Under the pieces are notes generated by a model that ran no database searches, was not told where the DNA came from, and was given only the letters and a program-made list of their open reading frames with translations. The position numbers and the translations under genes are program-made. Source: an uncultured Gammaproteobacteria bacterium (GTDB taxonomy: Bacteria > Pseudomonadota > Gammaproteobacteria > Pseudomonadales > Pseudohongiellaceae). Taken from it: a stretch of DNA of 39,244 nt. This document shows positions 14,663 through 23,672 of this stretch, in pieces. Within the stretch, counting starts at the first letter, position 1. Each line of letters starts with the position of its first letter. The stretch is from the NCBI GenBank assembly GCA_913058135.1, contig CAJXPR010000022.1:1-39244 (forward strand), written 5' to 3'.

Positions 14663-16066
14663 TCAGGCCAGTGCCGCCAGCAACTTGCCATGGATGCCGC
14701 CAAAGCCACCATTGCTCATAATCACGATATGGTCCCCGGCACGGCAGTGTCGGCTGAGATAGGCGACGATGTCATCTACACTGTTGAAATTCAGTGCCGG
14801 CACCGGACTTTCCGCGATGATCCCGTCAATATCCAGACCGTTGCCGGCGCCGGACATCCACAAACACAGATCAGCTGCGCGGCAGGAAGCCGCCAGACAG
14901 CTTTGGTGTACACCCATTTTCATCGTAGCCGAACGTGGTTCAATCACCGCAATCAGCCGGCTGCCGGGAATGTCATTGAGGCGCTGACGGATGCCGTCCA
15001 GGGTAGTCTCGATGGCCGTGGGATGATGGGCAAAATCGTCATACACGCGGATGCCTCTGACTTCCCCCAGCAACTCCATGCGCCGTTTGACACTGGCAAA
15101 CTTGCCCAGCGCCTCGCAGGCCACCTGCAGGTCGACGCCGACGTGGTGGGCGGCGGCGATCGCTGCCACTGCATTGCAGACATTATGGCGGCCACTCAGA
15201 GACCATGCCAGCCTGGCACTCACCGTTTTACCCTGATGGCTGGTTTTACTGATGTCACACACGCCGCCATCGGCCTGCAACAGGCGCACGCCCCAGCCAC
15301 TGGGTTCCGGCCGCGCATCGTCACGGGCATCATCAAGCAGGGCAAAACTCTGGGTCGGCGTCCAGCAGCCCTGCTCCAGCACCTGGGCCAGCGCCTCGTC
15401 AAAGCGCGGCCGGATGATCAACCCTTCACCCGGGACGATCCTGATCAGGTGATGAAACTGCCGTTGTATGGATGCCAGATCCGGGAAAATATCCGCGTGG
15501 TCGTACTCCAGATTATTCAGGATCAGCGTTCGCGGCCGGTAGTGGACAAACTTGGAGCGTTTGTCAAAAAAGGCGCTGTCATATTCATCGGCTTCCACAA
15601 CAAAAAAGTCGCTACCGCCGAGCCGGGCCGATACCGGAAAGTTTTTCAGTACACCACCAATCAGGTAACCGGGGTTCATGCCGGCATATTCCAGGATCCA
15701 CGCCAACATGGCACTGGTCGTGGTTTTGCCATGGGTACCGGCGACCGCCAGCACCCACCTGCCCTGCAGGACAAACCGCGACAGCCATTCCGGTCCGGAG
15801 CAATACGGCAAGCCCTGATTGAGCACATATTCCACCGCCGGGTTGCCTCGGGACATGGCGTTGCCTACCACTACCAGATCCGGGTGTGGCTGCAGGTGCC
15901 CAGGATCAAACCCTTCGCAGAGCTGGATGCCCTGCTCCTCCAGCTGCGTGCTCATGGGCGGGTAAACATTGGCGTCGGAACCGCTGACCGTGTGCCCGAG
16001 CTCCTTAGCCAGTACCGCCAGGCTGCCCATGAAGGTGCCGCAAATACCAAGGATATGAATGTGCAT
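14663..16066 (-). CDS. mpl: UDP-MurNAc:tripeptide ligase Mpl
   Basis: A 467-residue Mur-family ligase that joins recycled L-Ala-gamma-D-Glu-meso-DAP tripeptide to UDP-N-acetylmuramate, feeding murein fragments back to wall synthesis. The N-terminal Rossmann part reads MHIHILGICGTFMGSLA. The ATP loop AGTHGKTTTSAML starts at 109, NLEYDHADIF is central, and the C-terminal domain has RRMELLGE and DDFAHHPTAI. The start at 16066 is chosen because the family begins exactly there and AGGAAG lies just upstream; a longer in-frame start at 16168 would run into the divergent gene. The divergent TIGR02444 gene starts 78 bases away. Confidence 0.96.
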   Translation of the reverse strand: MHIHILGICGTFMGSLAVLAKELGHTVSGSDANVYPPMSTQLEEQGIQLCEGFDPGHLQPHPDLVVVGNAMSRGNPAVEYVLNQGLPYCSGPEWLSRFVLQGRWVLAVAGTHGKTTTSAMLAWILEYAGMNPGYLIGGVLKNFPVSARLGGSDFFVVEADEYDSAFFDKRSKFVHYRPRTLILNNLEYDHADIFPDLASIQRQFHHLIRIVPGEGLIIRPRFDEALAQVLEQGCWTPTQSFALLDDARDDARPEPSGWGVRLLQADGGVCDISKTSHQGKTVSARLAWSLSGRHNVCNAVAAIAAAHHVGVDLQVACEALGKFASVKRRMELLGEVRGIRVYDDFAHHPTAIETTLDGIRQRLNDIPGSRLIAVIEPRSATMKMGVHQSCLAASCRAADLCLWMSGAGNGLDIDGIIAESPVPALNFNSVDDIVAYLSRHCRAGDHIVIMSNGGFGGIHGKLLAALA

Positions 16067-16144
16067 ATTACTTCCTGTAAGCTGTTTAGCCTGTGAACTG
16101 TAGCAAATCTGTGCCCGGCAAACACAAAAATATGGCGAATCACC

Positions 16145-16696
16145 ATGACCCAGACTGATTCTGAGCATTCATCCAACCTGTTGCATTTCGCGCGCGCTGT
16201 CTACGCTGAGGCCGGCATCCAGCCGATCTGCCTGCATCTGCAGGACGAATACGACATGGATGTAGTTTTACTGCTGACCTGCTGCTGGCATGGTTGTTTT
16301 TTCGGCGAACTGAGCGAGTCGCAGCTGGCCCGGGCCATGGCATTCTCCGAACCATGGCGAATGCATCTGGTGACGCCGCTGCGCCATAGCCGGCGCTGGC
16401 TCAAAGCGCACCCGGCTGAGGCGACCGGCATTCCCGCCAGCGAGCAGGAGGCACTGCGACAACGCATCAAGGCTCTGGAGCTGGACGCGGAATTCATGCA
16501 ACTGCGGGCGCTGGCGGCGCTGTTTGCCGAGCCTGCCGCAGCTCCGGACACCCGCGAGGCGGAAGCGGCAGCCAGTATCCGGATCAACCTGGAGCGGTAC
16601 CGGGATTACGGCTCCCCGCCCGGCACGCACCGCGCTGCTGGCCTCAACGAAGCGGTTGTTGCCACGCTGGTACGGGCCAGCCTGCGCTATCGTTAA
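16145..16696 (+). CDS. TIGR02444 (DUF2390) family protein
   Basis: A 183-residue protein of a gammaproteobacterial family of unknown function. The recognisable opening is FARAVYAEAGIQPICLHLQDEYDMDVVLLL, followed by TCCWHG, a cysteine-rich helix end. The remainder is helical, with an Ala/Glu-rich region at about 120-145. No catalytic motif or signal peptide is visible. Its stop (16694-16696) overlaps the stop of the convergent ubiX gene (16693-16695) by two bases in a shared TTAA. No strong ribosome-binding site precedes the ATG. Confidence 0.82.
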   Translation: MTQTDSEHSSNLLHFARAVYAEAGIQPICLHLQDEYDMDVVLLLTCCWHGCFFGELSESQLARAMAFSEPWRMHLVTPLRHSRRWLKAHPAEATGIPASEQEALRQRIKALELDAEFMQLRALAALFAEPAAAPDTREAEAAASIRINLERYRDYGSPPGTHRAAGLNEAVVATLVRASLRYR

Positions 16697-17271
16697 ACCG
16701 CGCCGCTGGCGGCTCCCTGCCAGCGCTTGACCAGTCCCGACTCGATATCGAACAGGTCCAGCGCCCGCCCGACACTGTGATTGATGATGTCATCAACCGT
16801 TTGCGGCCTGGTGTACAGGGCCGGCATCGGCGGCGCCACGATGGCGCCCAGCTGGCAGGCCTTCAGCAGCAGTTCACAATGTCCGGCATGCAGCGGTGTT
16901 TCACGGGGCATCAACACCAGCCGGCGCCGCTCCTTGAGCACCACATCCGCCGCGCGGGTCAGCAGGTTGTCGGCGTAGGAATGCACGATCGCGGACAGGG
17001 TTTTCATGGAACAGGGCGCGACAATCATGCCATCGGTGCGGAAGGAGCCACTGGCGATGCTGGCGGCCAGGTCTTTGACTGAATGCACTTCGTCGGCCAT
17101 CGCCATGACCGAGTCAGCCTGCCAGTCAGTCTCCAGGCTGATATTAAGGCGCGCCGCGCCCGTCAATACCAGGTGGGTTTCAATGTCAGGGGCCGCCTTC
17201 AGCACCTCCAGCATGCGTATGCCGTATATCAGCCCGCTGGCGCCGGACATCCCGATAATGAGTCGTTTCAT
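16693..17271 (-). CDS. ubiX: Flavin prenyltransferase UbiX
   Basis: A 192-residue enzyme that attaches dimethylallyl to FMN, making the prenylated flavin used by UbiD decarboxylases in ubiquinone synthesis. The FMN-binding start MKRLIIGMSGASGLIYG is exact for the family. Downstream are APCSMKTLSAI, the dimethylallyl-phosphate site segment RRRLVLMPRETPLHAGH, and PALYTRPQTVDDIINHSVGRALDLF. The ATG at 17271 follows AGGATG and matches the family start; a longer frame upstream has no support. The downstream gene is convergent, so ubiX appears monocistronic here, and no ubiD lies in the window. Confidence 0.96.
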   Translation of the reverse strand: MKRLIIGMSGASGLIYGIRMLEVLKAAPDIETHLVLTGAARLNISLETDWQADSVMAMADEVHSVKDLAASIASGSFRTDGMIVAPCSMKTLSAIVHSYADNLLTRAADVVLKERRRLVLMPRETPLHAGHCELLLKACQLGAIVAPPMPALYTRPQTVDDIINHSVGRALDLFDIESGLVKRWQGAASGAV

Positions 17272-17326
17272 TGTGCATCCTGTGTAGTGTAATGGTCGGC
17301 CGGCCACCGCAATTTAGCGTCTCTGA

Positions 17327-17355
17327 TTGCCAAGCCTGCAGGCACTTTGTAACAT
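17327..17355 (+). promoter_or_regulatory. Candidate sigma-70 promoter for pfk
   Basis: TTGCCA at 17327-17332 (five of six consensus bases) and TAACAT at 17350-17355 (four of six) are separated by 17 bases, the optimal spacing. The start point would be near 17362, giving a leader of about 105 bases. The leader contains the 12-bp palindrome GGGACCGGTCCC at 17397-17408. Confidence 0.5.
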
Positions 17356-17467
17356 TATGCCCGACACAGCCCACATTGCACTACCTGCGAGGGCCAGGGA
17401 CCGGTCCCCGATACCGGATTGGCAGCGCAGAGAGCACTCAGACATTTACCACGCAGGCAGCAAACAC

Positions 17468-18727
17468 ATGGCAAAAGCTAATCTTTTCTACGCCCAGTCC
17501 GGGGGCGTCACCGCAGTCATCAACGCCAGCGCCTGCGGAGTGATCGAGACCGCACGACAACACAAATCAGAGATTGGCAAGGTTTATGCCGGCAAAAACG
17601 GCATCATCGGAGCGTTAACCGAGGACCTGATTGACACCAGCAAGGAAACTGCGGCGACAATCGCGGCGCTGCGTCATACGCCGGCAGGCGCGTTTGGTTC
17701 GTGCCGCTACAAACTGAAAAGCCTGGATGACAATCGCGCAGAATACCAGCGCCTGATGGATGTATTTCGGGCCCATAACATCCGTTACTTTCTCTACAAC
17801 GGCGGGGGAGACTCGCAGGACACGGCCAACAAGGTCTCCATGCTGAGCCAGAAAGAAGGTTTTCCGATCACCTGTATCGGCATTCCCAAAACCGTCGATA
17901 ACGACTTGCCCATCACCGACAACTGCCCGGGCTTTGGCTCGGTCGCCAAGTACGTCGCCGTATCGATACGTGAAGCGGGACTGGATGTCGCCTCGATGTG
18001 TGAAAGCTCGACCAAAGTCTTTGTCATGGAAGTCATGGGCCGTCATGCCGGCTGGATTGCCGGTGCCGCGGGCCTGGCTGCCGAACAGGAAGGCGATGCA
18101 CCTCACATTATCATTTTCCCGGAAATAGCCTTCAACAAAACGGCGTTCATGGGCAAGGTCAAAGCCTGCGTCAAGCGCTTCGGTTATTGCGCCATCGTGG
18201 TGTCGGAAGGTGCACATTACAAAAATGGCCAGTTTCTGGCGGACGCGGGCGGAAAGGATGCATTTGGCCACACTCAACTGGGCGGCGTGGCACCCTTCCT
18301 GGCCAACCTGATCAAGCAGGAACTGGGATACAAGTACCATTGGGCGGTTGCTGACTACCTGCAACGCTCGGCCCGTCACATTGCGTCAGCAACTGATGTT
18401 GACCAGGCTTATGCCATGGGCAAGGCGGCAGTGGATTTTGCCCTGGCCGGGAAAAACGCAGTCATGCCCACCATTGTCCGCAAGCCGGGAAAGACCTATC
18501 GCTGGACAATTGGCGAGGCATCCCTGGCCGATGTTGCCAACGTCGAAAAGCCGATGCCACGTGATTTTATCACTGAAGATGGTTTTGGCATCACAGCAAA
18601 AGCGAGAACGTATTTTTCACCGCTGATTCATGGCGAAGACTACCCGCCCTATCGCAATGGTCTGCCGCAGTATGCGCGACTGAAAAATCTGCTGGTGCCG
18701 AAAAAGCTGGCCGCGTGGCAGGGCTGA
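17468..18727 (+). CDS. PPi-type 6-phosphofructokinase
   Basis: A 419-residue phosphofructokinase of the long, PPi-dependent clade, interconverting fructose 6-phosphate and fructose 1,6-bisphosphate. Two sites separate phosphoryl donors. GGGDS at 112-116 has Asp where ATP enzymes have Gly. PKTVDND has Lys141 where ATP enzymes have Gly (PGTIDND). Both point to pyrophosphate and a reversible reaction. Other sites are FGSVAKY, EVMGRHAGWIA for substrate binding, and FPEIAF. The ATG at 17468 is the family start (MAKANLFYAQSGGVTAVIN); a longer frame from 17327 would cover the promoter. Expected in the cytosol, in glycolysis with the pgi product encoded at 32597. Confidence 0.9.
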   Translation: MAKANLFYAQSGGVTAVINASACGVIETARQHKSEIGKVYAGKNGIIGALTEDLIDTSKETAATIAALRHTPAGAFGSCRYKLKSLDDNRAEYQRLMDVFRAHNIRYFLYNGGGDSQDTANKVSMLSQKEGFPITCIGIPKTVDNDLPITDNCPGFGSVAKYVAVSIREAGLDVASMCESSTKVFVMEVMGRHAGWIAGAAGLAAEQEGDAPHIIIFPEIAFNKTAFMGKVKACVKRFGYCAIVVSEGAHYKNGQFLADAGGKDAFGHTQLGGVAPFLANLIKQELGYKYHWAVADYLQRSARHIASATDVDQAYAMGKAAVDFALAGKNAVMPTIVRKPGKTYRWTIGEASLADVANVEKPMPRDFITEDGFGITAKARTYFSPLIHGEDYPPYRNGLPQYARLKNLLVPKKLAAWQG

Positions 18728-18763
18728 CGGCGCTCTGTCTGCCAAGGTTTCACCGGCGGTAGA

Positions 18764-19402
18764 TCAGGGCGCCAGTCGGTCGATCTGCCAGTGCCCTGAC
18801 GACTGTAGTGCGTACTGAAAACGATCATGCAAACGATTGGCACCGCCCTGCCAGAACTCAACGCGTGACGGCCGGACCCGGAACCCGCCCCAGAACTCGG
18901 GCAGTGGTATCTCCTGGTCGGCAAATTTGTCAGAAACCGAATTGAACCTGGCCACTATCTCCTCGCGCGATGCCAGCACCCGGCTCTGAGGTGAGGCCCA
19001 GGCCCCCAACTGGCTTTCGCGGGGGCGGCTGTTGAAGTAGGTTTTCGACTGCTCGGCGCTGACTTTTTCTGCCACGCCACATACCAGCACCTGACGCTCA
19101 ATAGGATACCAGGGGAAATGCAGACTGACCCGGGCGTTGGCGCCAATGTCCTGCGACTTGCGACTGTCATAATTGGTATAGAACACAAAGCCGTGCTCAT
19201 CAAAGCCCTTGAGCAGCACCACACGCTGGCTGGGCTGCCCTTCTGCATTGACGGTCGCCAATACCATCGCCGTGGGGTCGACCAGCTCCATCCTGATGGC
19301 CTGGTCCAGCCACAGCGCAAACTGTGCAACCGGCGACGGGTCCAGCTGCTCGCGCGTTAAACTGCCGGTAAGATACTCGCGGCGAATCGACTGCAAATCC
19401 AT
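18764..19402 (-). CDS. pdxH: Pyridoxamine 5'-phosphate oxidase PdxH
   Basis: A 212-residue FMN enzyme that oxidises pyridoxine or pyridoxamine 5'-phosphate to pyridoxal 5'-phosphate, the last step of vitamin B6 synthesis. The family blocks are all present: SQRVVLLKGFDEHGFVFYTN, SRKSQDIGANARVSLHFPW, SRPRESQLGAWASPQS, LPEFWGGFRVRP and EFWQGGANRLHDRF. The MDLQSIRREYL start at 19402 is chosen because PdxH proteins begin with this helix. A longer in-frame start at 19447 would overlap the MORN gene's stop region. The synthase pdxJ of the same pathway lies at 25668. pdxH may be read through from the MORN gene upstream, 45 bases away. Confidence 0.96.
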   Translation of the reverse strand: MDLQSIRREYLTGSLTREQLDPSPVAQFALWLDQAIRMELVDPTAMVLATVNAEGQPSQRVVLLKGFDEHGFVFYTNYDSRKSQDIGANARVSLHFPWYPIERQVLVCGVAEKVSAEQSKTYFNSRPRESQLGAWASPQSRVLASREEIVARFNSVSDKFADQEIPLPEFWGGFRVRPSRVEFWQGGANRLHDRFQYALQSSGHWQIDRLAP

Positions 19403-19447
19403 GAACTGCGCTCTTTTAGTGAAAGACAATGATAGCAGGCAACACAC

Positions 19448-20119
19448 TCAACGAATGAAACGACCATACTGCCAATACTGTTCCCGGCGGGTTCCGGTGG
19501 AATAATAGAACGTGCCGTTGCCGTGCTTTTCATTGGCGTAAAACTCGCCTTCATAACGCTCGCCGTCAGGCCACCGATAGGTACCGTAGCCCTGATAGAG
19601 GTCATCGACAAATTCGCCGGTGTAATTTTCAACGTTGTTCTGCAACCACTGTTCGGAATGTTTGTTGGGTGTCCAGTCCTGCACACCAAAAAAATAGGCG
19701 CCCTGCCCGTGACGCAGATCGTTGCGCCACTGGCCGATATACAGATTGGAAATACCGTTCCAGTATGTGCCTCGCCCTTCACGCACGCCCATGACCCAAT
19801 CACCTTCGTAGTAGGCCTGTTCACTGCGACTGACCATGATTTCGTAGCGGCCATGCCCGTGGAATTCGCCATCCTGAAAGGTCCCCTCATAACGATTGGT
19901 GCCCAGCTCCGTGCGCACCTCCAGGATGCCAAAGCCGTTCTCGCAGTCACCGTAAACGCACTCACGACTCAGTTCTTCAGGCGGATTCATCAGCCAGCTC
20001 TGTGCCAGCGCCGGGGACGCCAGGACGCCAGCCAGCAGCAGCACTGCTGCCGTAGATGCCACGGATGCCAGGAGTCGGCGCAGTGCCAGTCCTGCTTTGC
20101 CCTTGTGTTGAAAATTCAT
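19448..20119 (-). CDS. Exported MORN-repeat protein
   Basis: A 223-residue protein with a basic start, MNFQHKGKAGLALRRLLA, and a signal peptide ending ASPALA before QSWLMNPPEE. A partial opening repeat (CVYGDCENGFG) is followed by five MORN-like repeats with the Y-x-G-x-(W/F) and G-x-G pattern: YEGTFQDGEFHGHGRY, YYEGDWVMGVREGRGTY, YIGQWRNDLRHGQGAY, YTGEFVDDLYQGYGTY and YEGEFYANEKHGNGTF. AGGAG precedes the ATG at 20119. It starts 17 bases after the YbbP-like permease gene, suggesting co-transcription. MORN repeats often bind lipids or form scaffolds, so a periplasmic partner of the exporter is plausible but unproven. Confidence 0.88.
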   Translation of the reverse strand: MNFQHKGKAGLALRRLLASVASTAAVLLLAGVLASPALAQSWLMNPPEELSRECVYGDCENGFGILEVRTELGTNRYEGTFQDGEFHGHGRYEIMVSRSEQAYYEGDWVMGVREGRGTYWNGISNLYIGQWRNDLRHGQGAYFFGVQDWTPNKHSEQWLQNNVENYTGEFVDDLYQGYGTYRWPDGERYEGEFYANEKHGNGTFYYSTGTRREQYWQYGRFIR

Positions 20120-20136
20120 TTCTGACTCCTTTTGGG

Positions 20137-22755
20137 TCATGCTGACAATTGCCTGAGTACCGACAGCGGACTGCTGCTGACCACCTTGCGTGTCGCCGCA
20201 AAGCCAAGCGCTGCGATAATCACTGTACCTGCCAATGGACCGGCAATCCAGACCCAATAGTGCAGCGAGAAAGTCTGCTGGAATACTTCGGACTGCAAAT
20301 AGTACAGGCTGAGCTCGGCGCCGAGTGTTGCGATAACACCGGCCAGCAAACCGATAAAGGCAAATTCGATTAACAGCGACGTCATGATCAGTTTGCGCCC
20401 GGCACCCAGGGTGCGCAGAATGGCGTTTTCCCGAAAGCGCTCATCGAGTGTGGCGTTAACACAGGACAACAGCACCAGGGCGCCGGCAACCAGCACCAAT
20501 GCCGCGATCAGTTCAATCGCTGAGCTGACCTGGGCAATGATACTCTGAATCTGTTCGATCAGGGCATCCACTTCCAGCACCACAATGGTCGGGAACTGAC
20601 GCAAAAGGTCGTTGAGCAGCAATTTTTCCTCACCCTGCAGCAGCAGTGTGGACAGGTAGGTGGCGCCCAGATGATCCAGTGTGCCCGGCGAGAAGATAAA
20701 AAAGAAGTTGGGCTGCATATTGTCCCAGCGCACGGTCCGCATATTGTCGACTACCGCGGTAATTTCCTGCTCATTAACGCGAAACACCAGTTCATCGCCC
20801 AGGGTGACGCCAATACGCTCAGCATAATCCCGCTCCACCGACACCAGGCCCGGGCGATTGTCCTCGCCCCACCAGTTGCCCGCCACCACCTCGTTGTCCG
20901 GAGGCAACTGTGCGGTCCAGGTCACCTGACGATTCTCCACGCGTTGCGGTCGCTCTGACTCGCCAGTGTCCGAACCGGAGGCTGCGTCGTCAGGCTGCTC
21001 CGCACCTGCACGTTCGGTCATGGTTGTCCGGCCCGATGCATCGTCATCATTGTCCCAGGGATGCGGGGCCGGTGCGCCGTTAACCGTCAGCAGTCCCGCC
21101 GCCACCATGGGATAGAAGGGGTTGGTGTCGACTTCGTTTTCCTGCAGAAAAGACTGCATGCCGGCAATCTGGTTGCTGCTGATATTCATCATGAAGTGAT
21201 TGGGGGTATCCTCCGGCAACTGCGCCTGCCAGTCGTTGATCAGATCCGTGCGCAGCAGCGCCAGCGTCAGCAGCGACATGATGGTCAGCGAAAACACCAG
21301 CACCTGCAGCACGCTTTGCCGGCGTCGGCGACGCACTGCCGACATGGCCAGCATCCAGGCACTGCCCGCGCGCATGCCCGCTGCGGAACCGGTGCGCAAC
21401 AAAAGGTATGACATGGCGCTTAGCACAAGTGCGACGCCCGCTACCGAGCCGACCAGAATAATGCTGATCAGCACATCCTGGCTGTACCAGAGAATCAGCA
21501 CCAGCGCGCCGGCAATGCCGAAAATGTAGGGCAGTGAGGTACTTAAGGGTGCGTCGGCCAGGTCTTTGCGCAATACTCGCAGAGGCGAGGTATGTTTCAG
21601 CGCCAGCAGCGGTGGCATGGCAAATGCAAACAGGCAGATAAATGCGGTCAGCGCGCCCAGCCAGAAGGGCGTGAACGATGCCTCCGGCAGGGCAATCGGG
21701 ATCACTGACTGCAGCAGCAACAGTATACCTTCATGCACCAGCCAGCCCAGCACAGAGCCCACCACCACAGCAATCAGCAGCAGCGACAGCAGAATGCCAA
21801 AGTAGATGGCCGAGATCTGGTTGGACGTGCAGCCCAGCGTCTTGAGAATGGCCGCATAATCAAAATGCCGCTCACTATAGCGCCGTGCCGTCAAAGCAAT
21901 GGCGATTCCGGCCAGCAGCACCGCGAACAGGCTGCCCAGCAACAGGAAACTTTCGCCGCGCGCCAGTGCGTCGCTGACCTCCTGGCTCTCATCGCGCACG
22001 TCGCGCAACCGGAAATCACCGGCTGACTGCTCCCGCACCCAGTCGGCATAAACGTCCAGCTCGGCCAGCTCACCGGCAAACAGATAACGGTAGGTCACCC
22101 GGCTGCCGGGCTGAATAACATTGGTCGATGGCACATCATCCAGGTTCATCAATACCCGGGGACCGGCGTTGTCCATCATGCCGCCCTGCTGCCGGTCCGG
22201 TTCCTGCACGAGAACCCGGCTGACCACAAATTCGCCGTCCCCCAGATACAGCGTATCGCCCATCTCAAGACCCAGGCTGGGCAATACCCGTGACTCGACC
22301 CACACTTCACCGCGGGCCGGGCCGGCGTTGTCCGCATAGGCGGCACCAAATGGCTGATCGGCGACCCGCAGCTCACCACGCAGCGGGTAGGCTTCGCTGA
22401 CCGCCTTGGCCGCTACCAGCAGATTGGCCTGATCGGAAAACACCATGGAGGCGAACGCCTGTACTTCGGCAGTCATCAGTCCACGCTGCGTGGCCTCGTC
22501 CAGCCATTCGCGGGGCGGCATCTGGCGTCCGCTGAGCACCCGGTCTGCGGCCAGCATGGTGGCCGATTCCTGCAACAGGGCGCGCTCCAGACGATCGGTG
22601 AACAGCGCGATGCCACTGACCGAGGTCACCGCCATGACCATGGCCAGCAACAGCAGCCGCAGCTCTCCGCCGCGCCAGTCACGCCACAATAGCCGCAACG
22701 CTACTCGCATCAAGGTGACCGGCGATGCCGTGGTCGCTGGCGAGTAATCAGACAT
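20137..22755 (-). CDS. ybbP: FtsX/MacB-type ABC permease, YbbP-like
   Basis: An 872-residue permease with the YbbP layout. A first helix follows the TLMRVALRLLWRDWRGGELRLLLLAMVMAV start, here LRLLLLAMVMAVTSVSGIAL, with a large periplasmic domain to about 265. Four FtsX-type helices follow, then a middle pair, then a second FtsX helix after AMSAVRRRRRQSVLQVLV. A second periplasmic domain and three C-terminal helices finish the chain. Within the second periplasmic domain, at about 575-620, sits a disordered acidic stretch (DNDDDASGR, EQPDDAASGSDTGESERP). The start overlaps the ATPase stop by eight bases. In E. coli ybbAP is divergent from tesA, as here. Confidence 0.92.
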   Translation of the reverse strand: MSDYSPATTASPVTLMRVALRLLWRDWRGGELRLLLLAMVMAVTSVSGIALFTDRLERALLQESATMLAADRVLSGRQMPPREWLDEATQRGLMTAEVQAFASMVFSDQANLLVAAKAVSEAYPLRGELRVADQPFGAAYADNAGPARGEVWVESRVLPSLGLEMGDTLYLGDGEFVVSRVLVQEPDRQQGGMMDNAGPRVLMNLDDVPSTNVIQPGSRVTYRYLFAGELAELDVYADWVREQSAGDFRLRDVRDESQEVSDALARGESFLLLGSLFAVLLAGIAIALTARRYSERHFDYAAILKTLGCTSNQISAIYFGILLSLLLIAVVVGSVLGWLVHEGILLLLQSVIPIALPEASFTPFWLGALTAFICLFAFAMPPLLALKHTSPLRVLRKDLADAPLSTSLPYIFGIAGALVLILWYSQDVLISIILVGSVAGVALVLSAMSYLLLRTGSAAGMRAGSAWMLAMSAVRRRRRQSVLQVLVFSLTIMSLLTLALLRTDLINDWQAQLPEDTPNHFMMNISSNQIAGMQSFLQENEVDTNPFYPMVAAGLLTVNGAPAPHPWDNDDDASGRTTMTERAGAEQPDDAASGSDTGESERPQRVENRQVTWTAQLPPDNEVVAGNWWGEDNRPGLVSVERDYAERIGVTLGDELVFRVNEQEITAVVDNMRTVRWDNMQPNFFFIFSPGTLDHLGATYLSTLLLQGEEKLLLNDLLRQFPTIVVLEVDALIEQIQSIIAQVSSAIELIAALVLVAGALVLLSCVNATLDERFRENAILRTLGAGRKLIMTSLLIEFAFIGLLAGVIATLGAELSLYYLQSEVFQQTFSLHYWVWIAGPLAGTVIIAALGFAATRKVVSSSPLSVLRQLSA

Positions 22756-23494
22756 GGGCGGCGTCTCCGGCAGTCGAAGCTTCTCCCGCGGTGCCATTCT
22801 CAACCCCACTGGTCTCCACTGCACTGTCTTCGGTAATCTCGCCGGCAACCAGCCGCACCAGGCGACCGCAACGCTGGGCGAGCCTGTCATCATGGGTGAC
22901 CAGCACCAGCGTGGTGCCGAACTCTGCGTTCAGGGAGAACAGCAGATCAATGACCTTGGCACCCGTGGCGGCATCCAGGTTGCCCGTTGGTTCGTCGGCG
23001 AACAGGATTTTGGCTTCCGAGGCAAAGGCGCGGGCAATGGCAACACGCTGTTGCTCGCCACCGGACAGCTGATTGGGGTAGTGTTGCAAACGCGACTCCA
23101 GCCCGACCCGCTGCAACAGCGAGGCGGCCTTGCGGCGGGCGTCTTTGTCATTCTTCAGTTCAATCGGCAGCATGACGTTTTCCAGCGCGGTCAGGCTGGG
23201 CAGCAATTGAAAGGACTGAAACACAAAGCCTACGGAGCGGCCACGCAACTGTGCTCTTTCTTCCTCATCCATGGTGCTGAGGTTCTGGCCGTCGAGAAAC
23301 ATGTCGCCGGCACTGGCGCTGTCCAGTCCCGCCATCAGCCCAAGCAGCGTGGATTTACCGGAGCCGGACACACCGACGATGGCCACCGCTTCGGCGGCCT
23401 CGATACGCAGCGAAATATCATTGAGAATGATCAGCTGGCCTTCGCTGGTTGCCACCTGTTTGGTCAGATGTCGGGCTTCAATCATTGCTGTCAT
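22748..23494 (-). CDS. ybbA: ABC transporter ATPase, YbbA/LolD-like
   Basis: A 248-residue ABC ATPase that would power the YbbP permease. The Walker A motif is GVSGSGKST, the Q-loop is in FVFQSFQLLPSLTALENV, the signature LSGGEQQRVAIARA, the Walker B ILFADEPTGNLD and the switch His lies in VTHDD. This set marks the MacB/LolD subfamily of mechanotransmission ABC proteins, which move substrates from the membrane or periplasm rather than across it. The last 25 residues are an Ala/Glu/Gly-rich extension without known role. The gene overlaps ybbP by eight bases. The divergent tesA start lies 239 bases away across an inverted repeat. Confidence 0.95.
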   Translation of the reverse strand: MTAMIEARHLTKQVATSEGQLIILNDISLRIEAAEAVAIVGVSGSGKSTLLGLMAGLDSASAGDMFLDGQNLSTMDEEERAQLRGRSVGFVFQSFQLLPSLTALENVMLPIELKNDKDARRKAASLLQRVGLESRLQHYPNQLSGGEQQRVAIARAFASEAKILFADEPTGNLDAATGAKVIDLLFSLNAEFGTTLVLVTHDDRLAQRCGRLVRLVAGEITEDSAVETSGVENGTAGEASTAGDAAHV

Positions 23495-23672
23495 ACTGGC
23501 TACCGCCTCGTGGTTAATGCTGACAAGTGATACGCCGTGGCGCAGTGAAACGGTTCATTGTACGGCCGTGACACGCTGGTGGCATTGGACCGGGATTGAA
23601 TCCGCGGCGTATAAACAGTACTTTACCCTGTATTGGCGCCGGGCGAAGACCGCCTGTCGCCGTAAACCACCA

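Noticed and set aside
14690-16096. A 468-codon open frame on the plus strand, opposite mpl.
   Set aside because: Mpl has all Mur-ligase motifs on the other strand, while this frame has none and spans its whole length.
16067-16168. A longer N-terminus for mpl, starting at 16168.
   Set aside because: It would overlap the divergent TIGR02444 gene, and the family start with its ribosome-binding site is at 16066.
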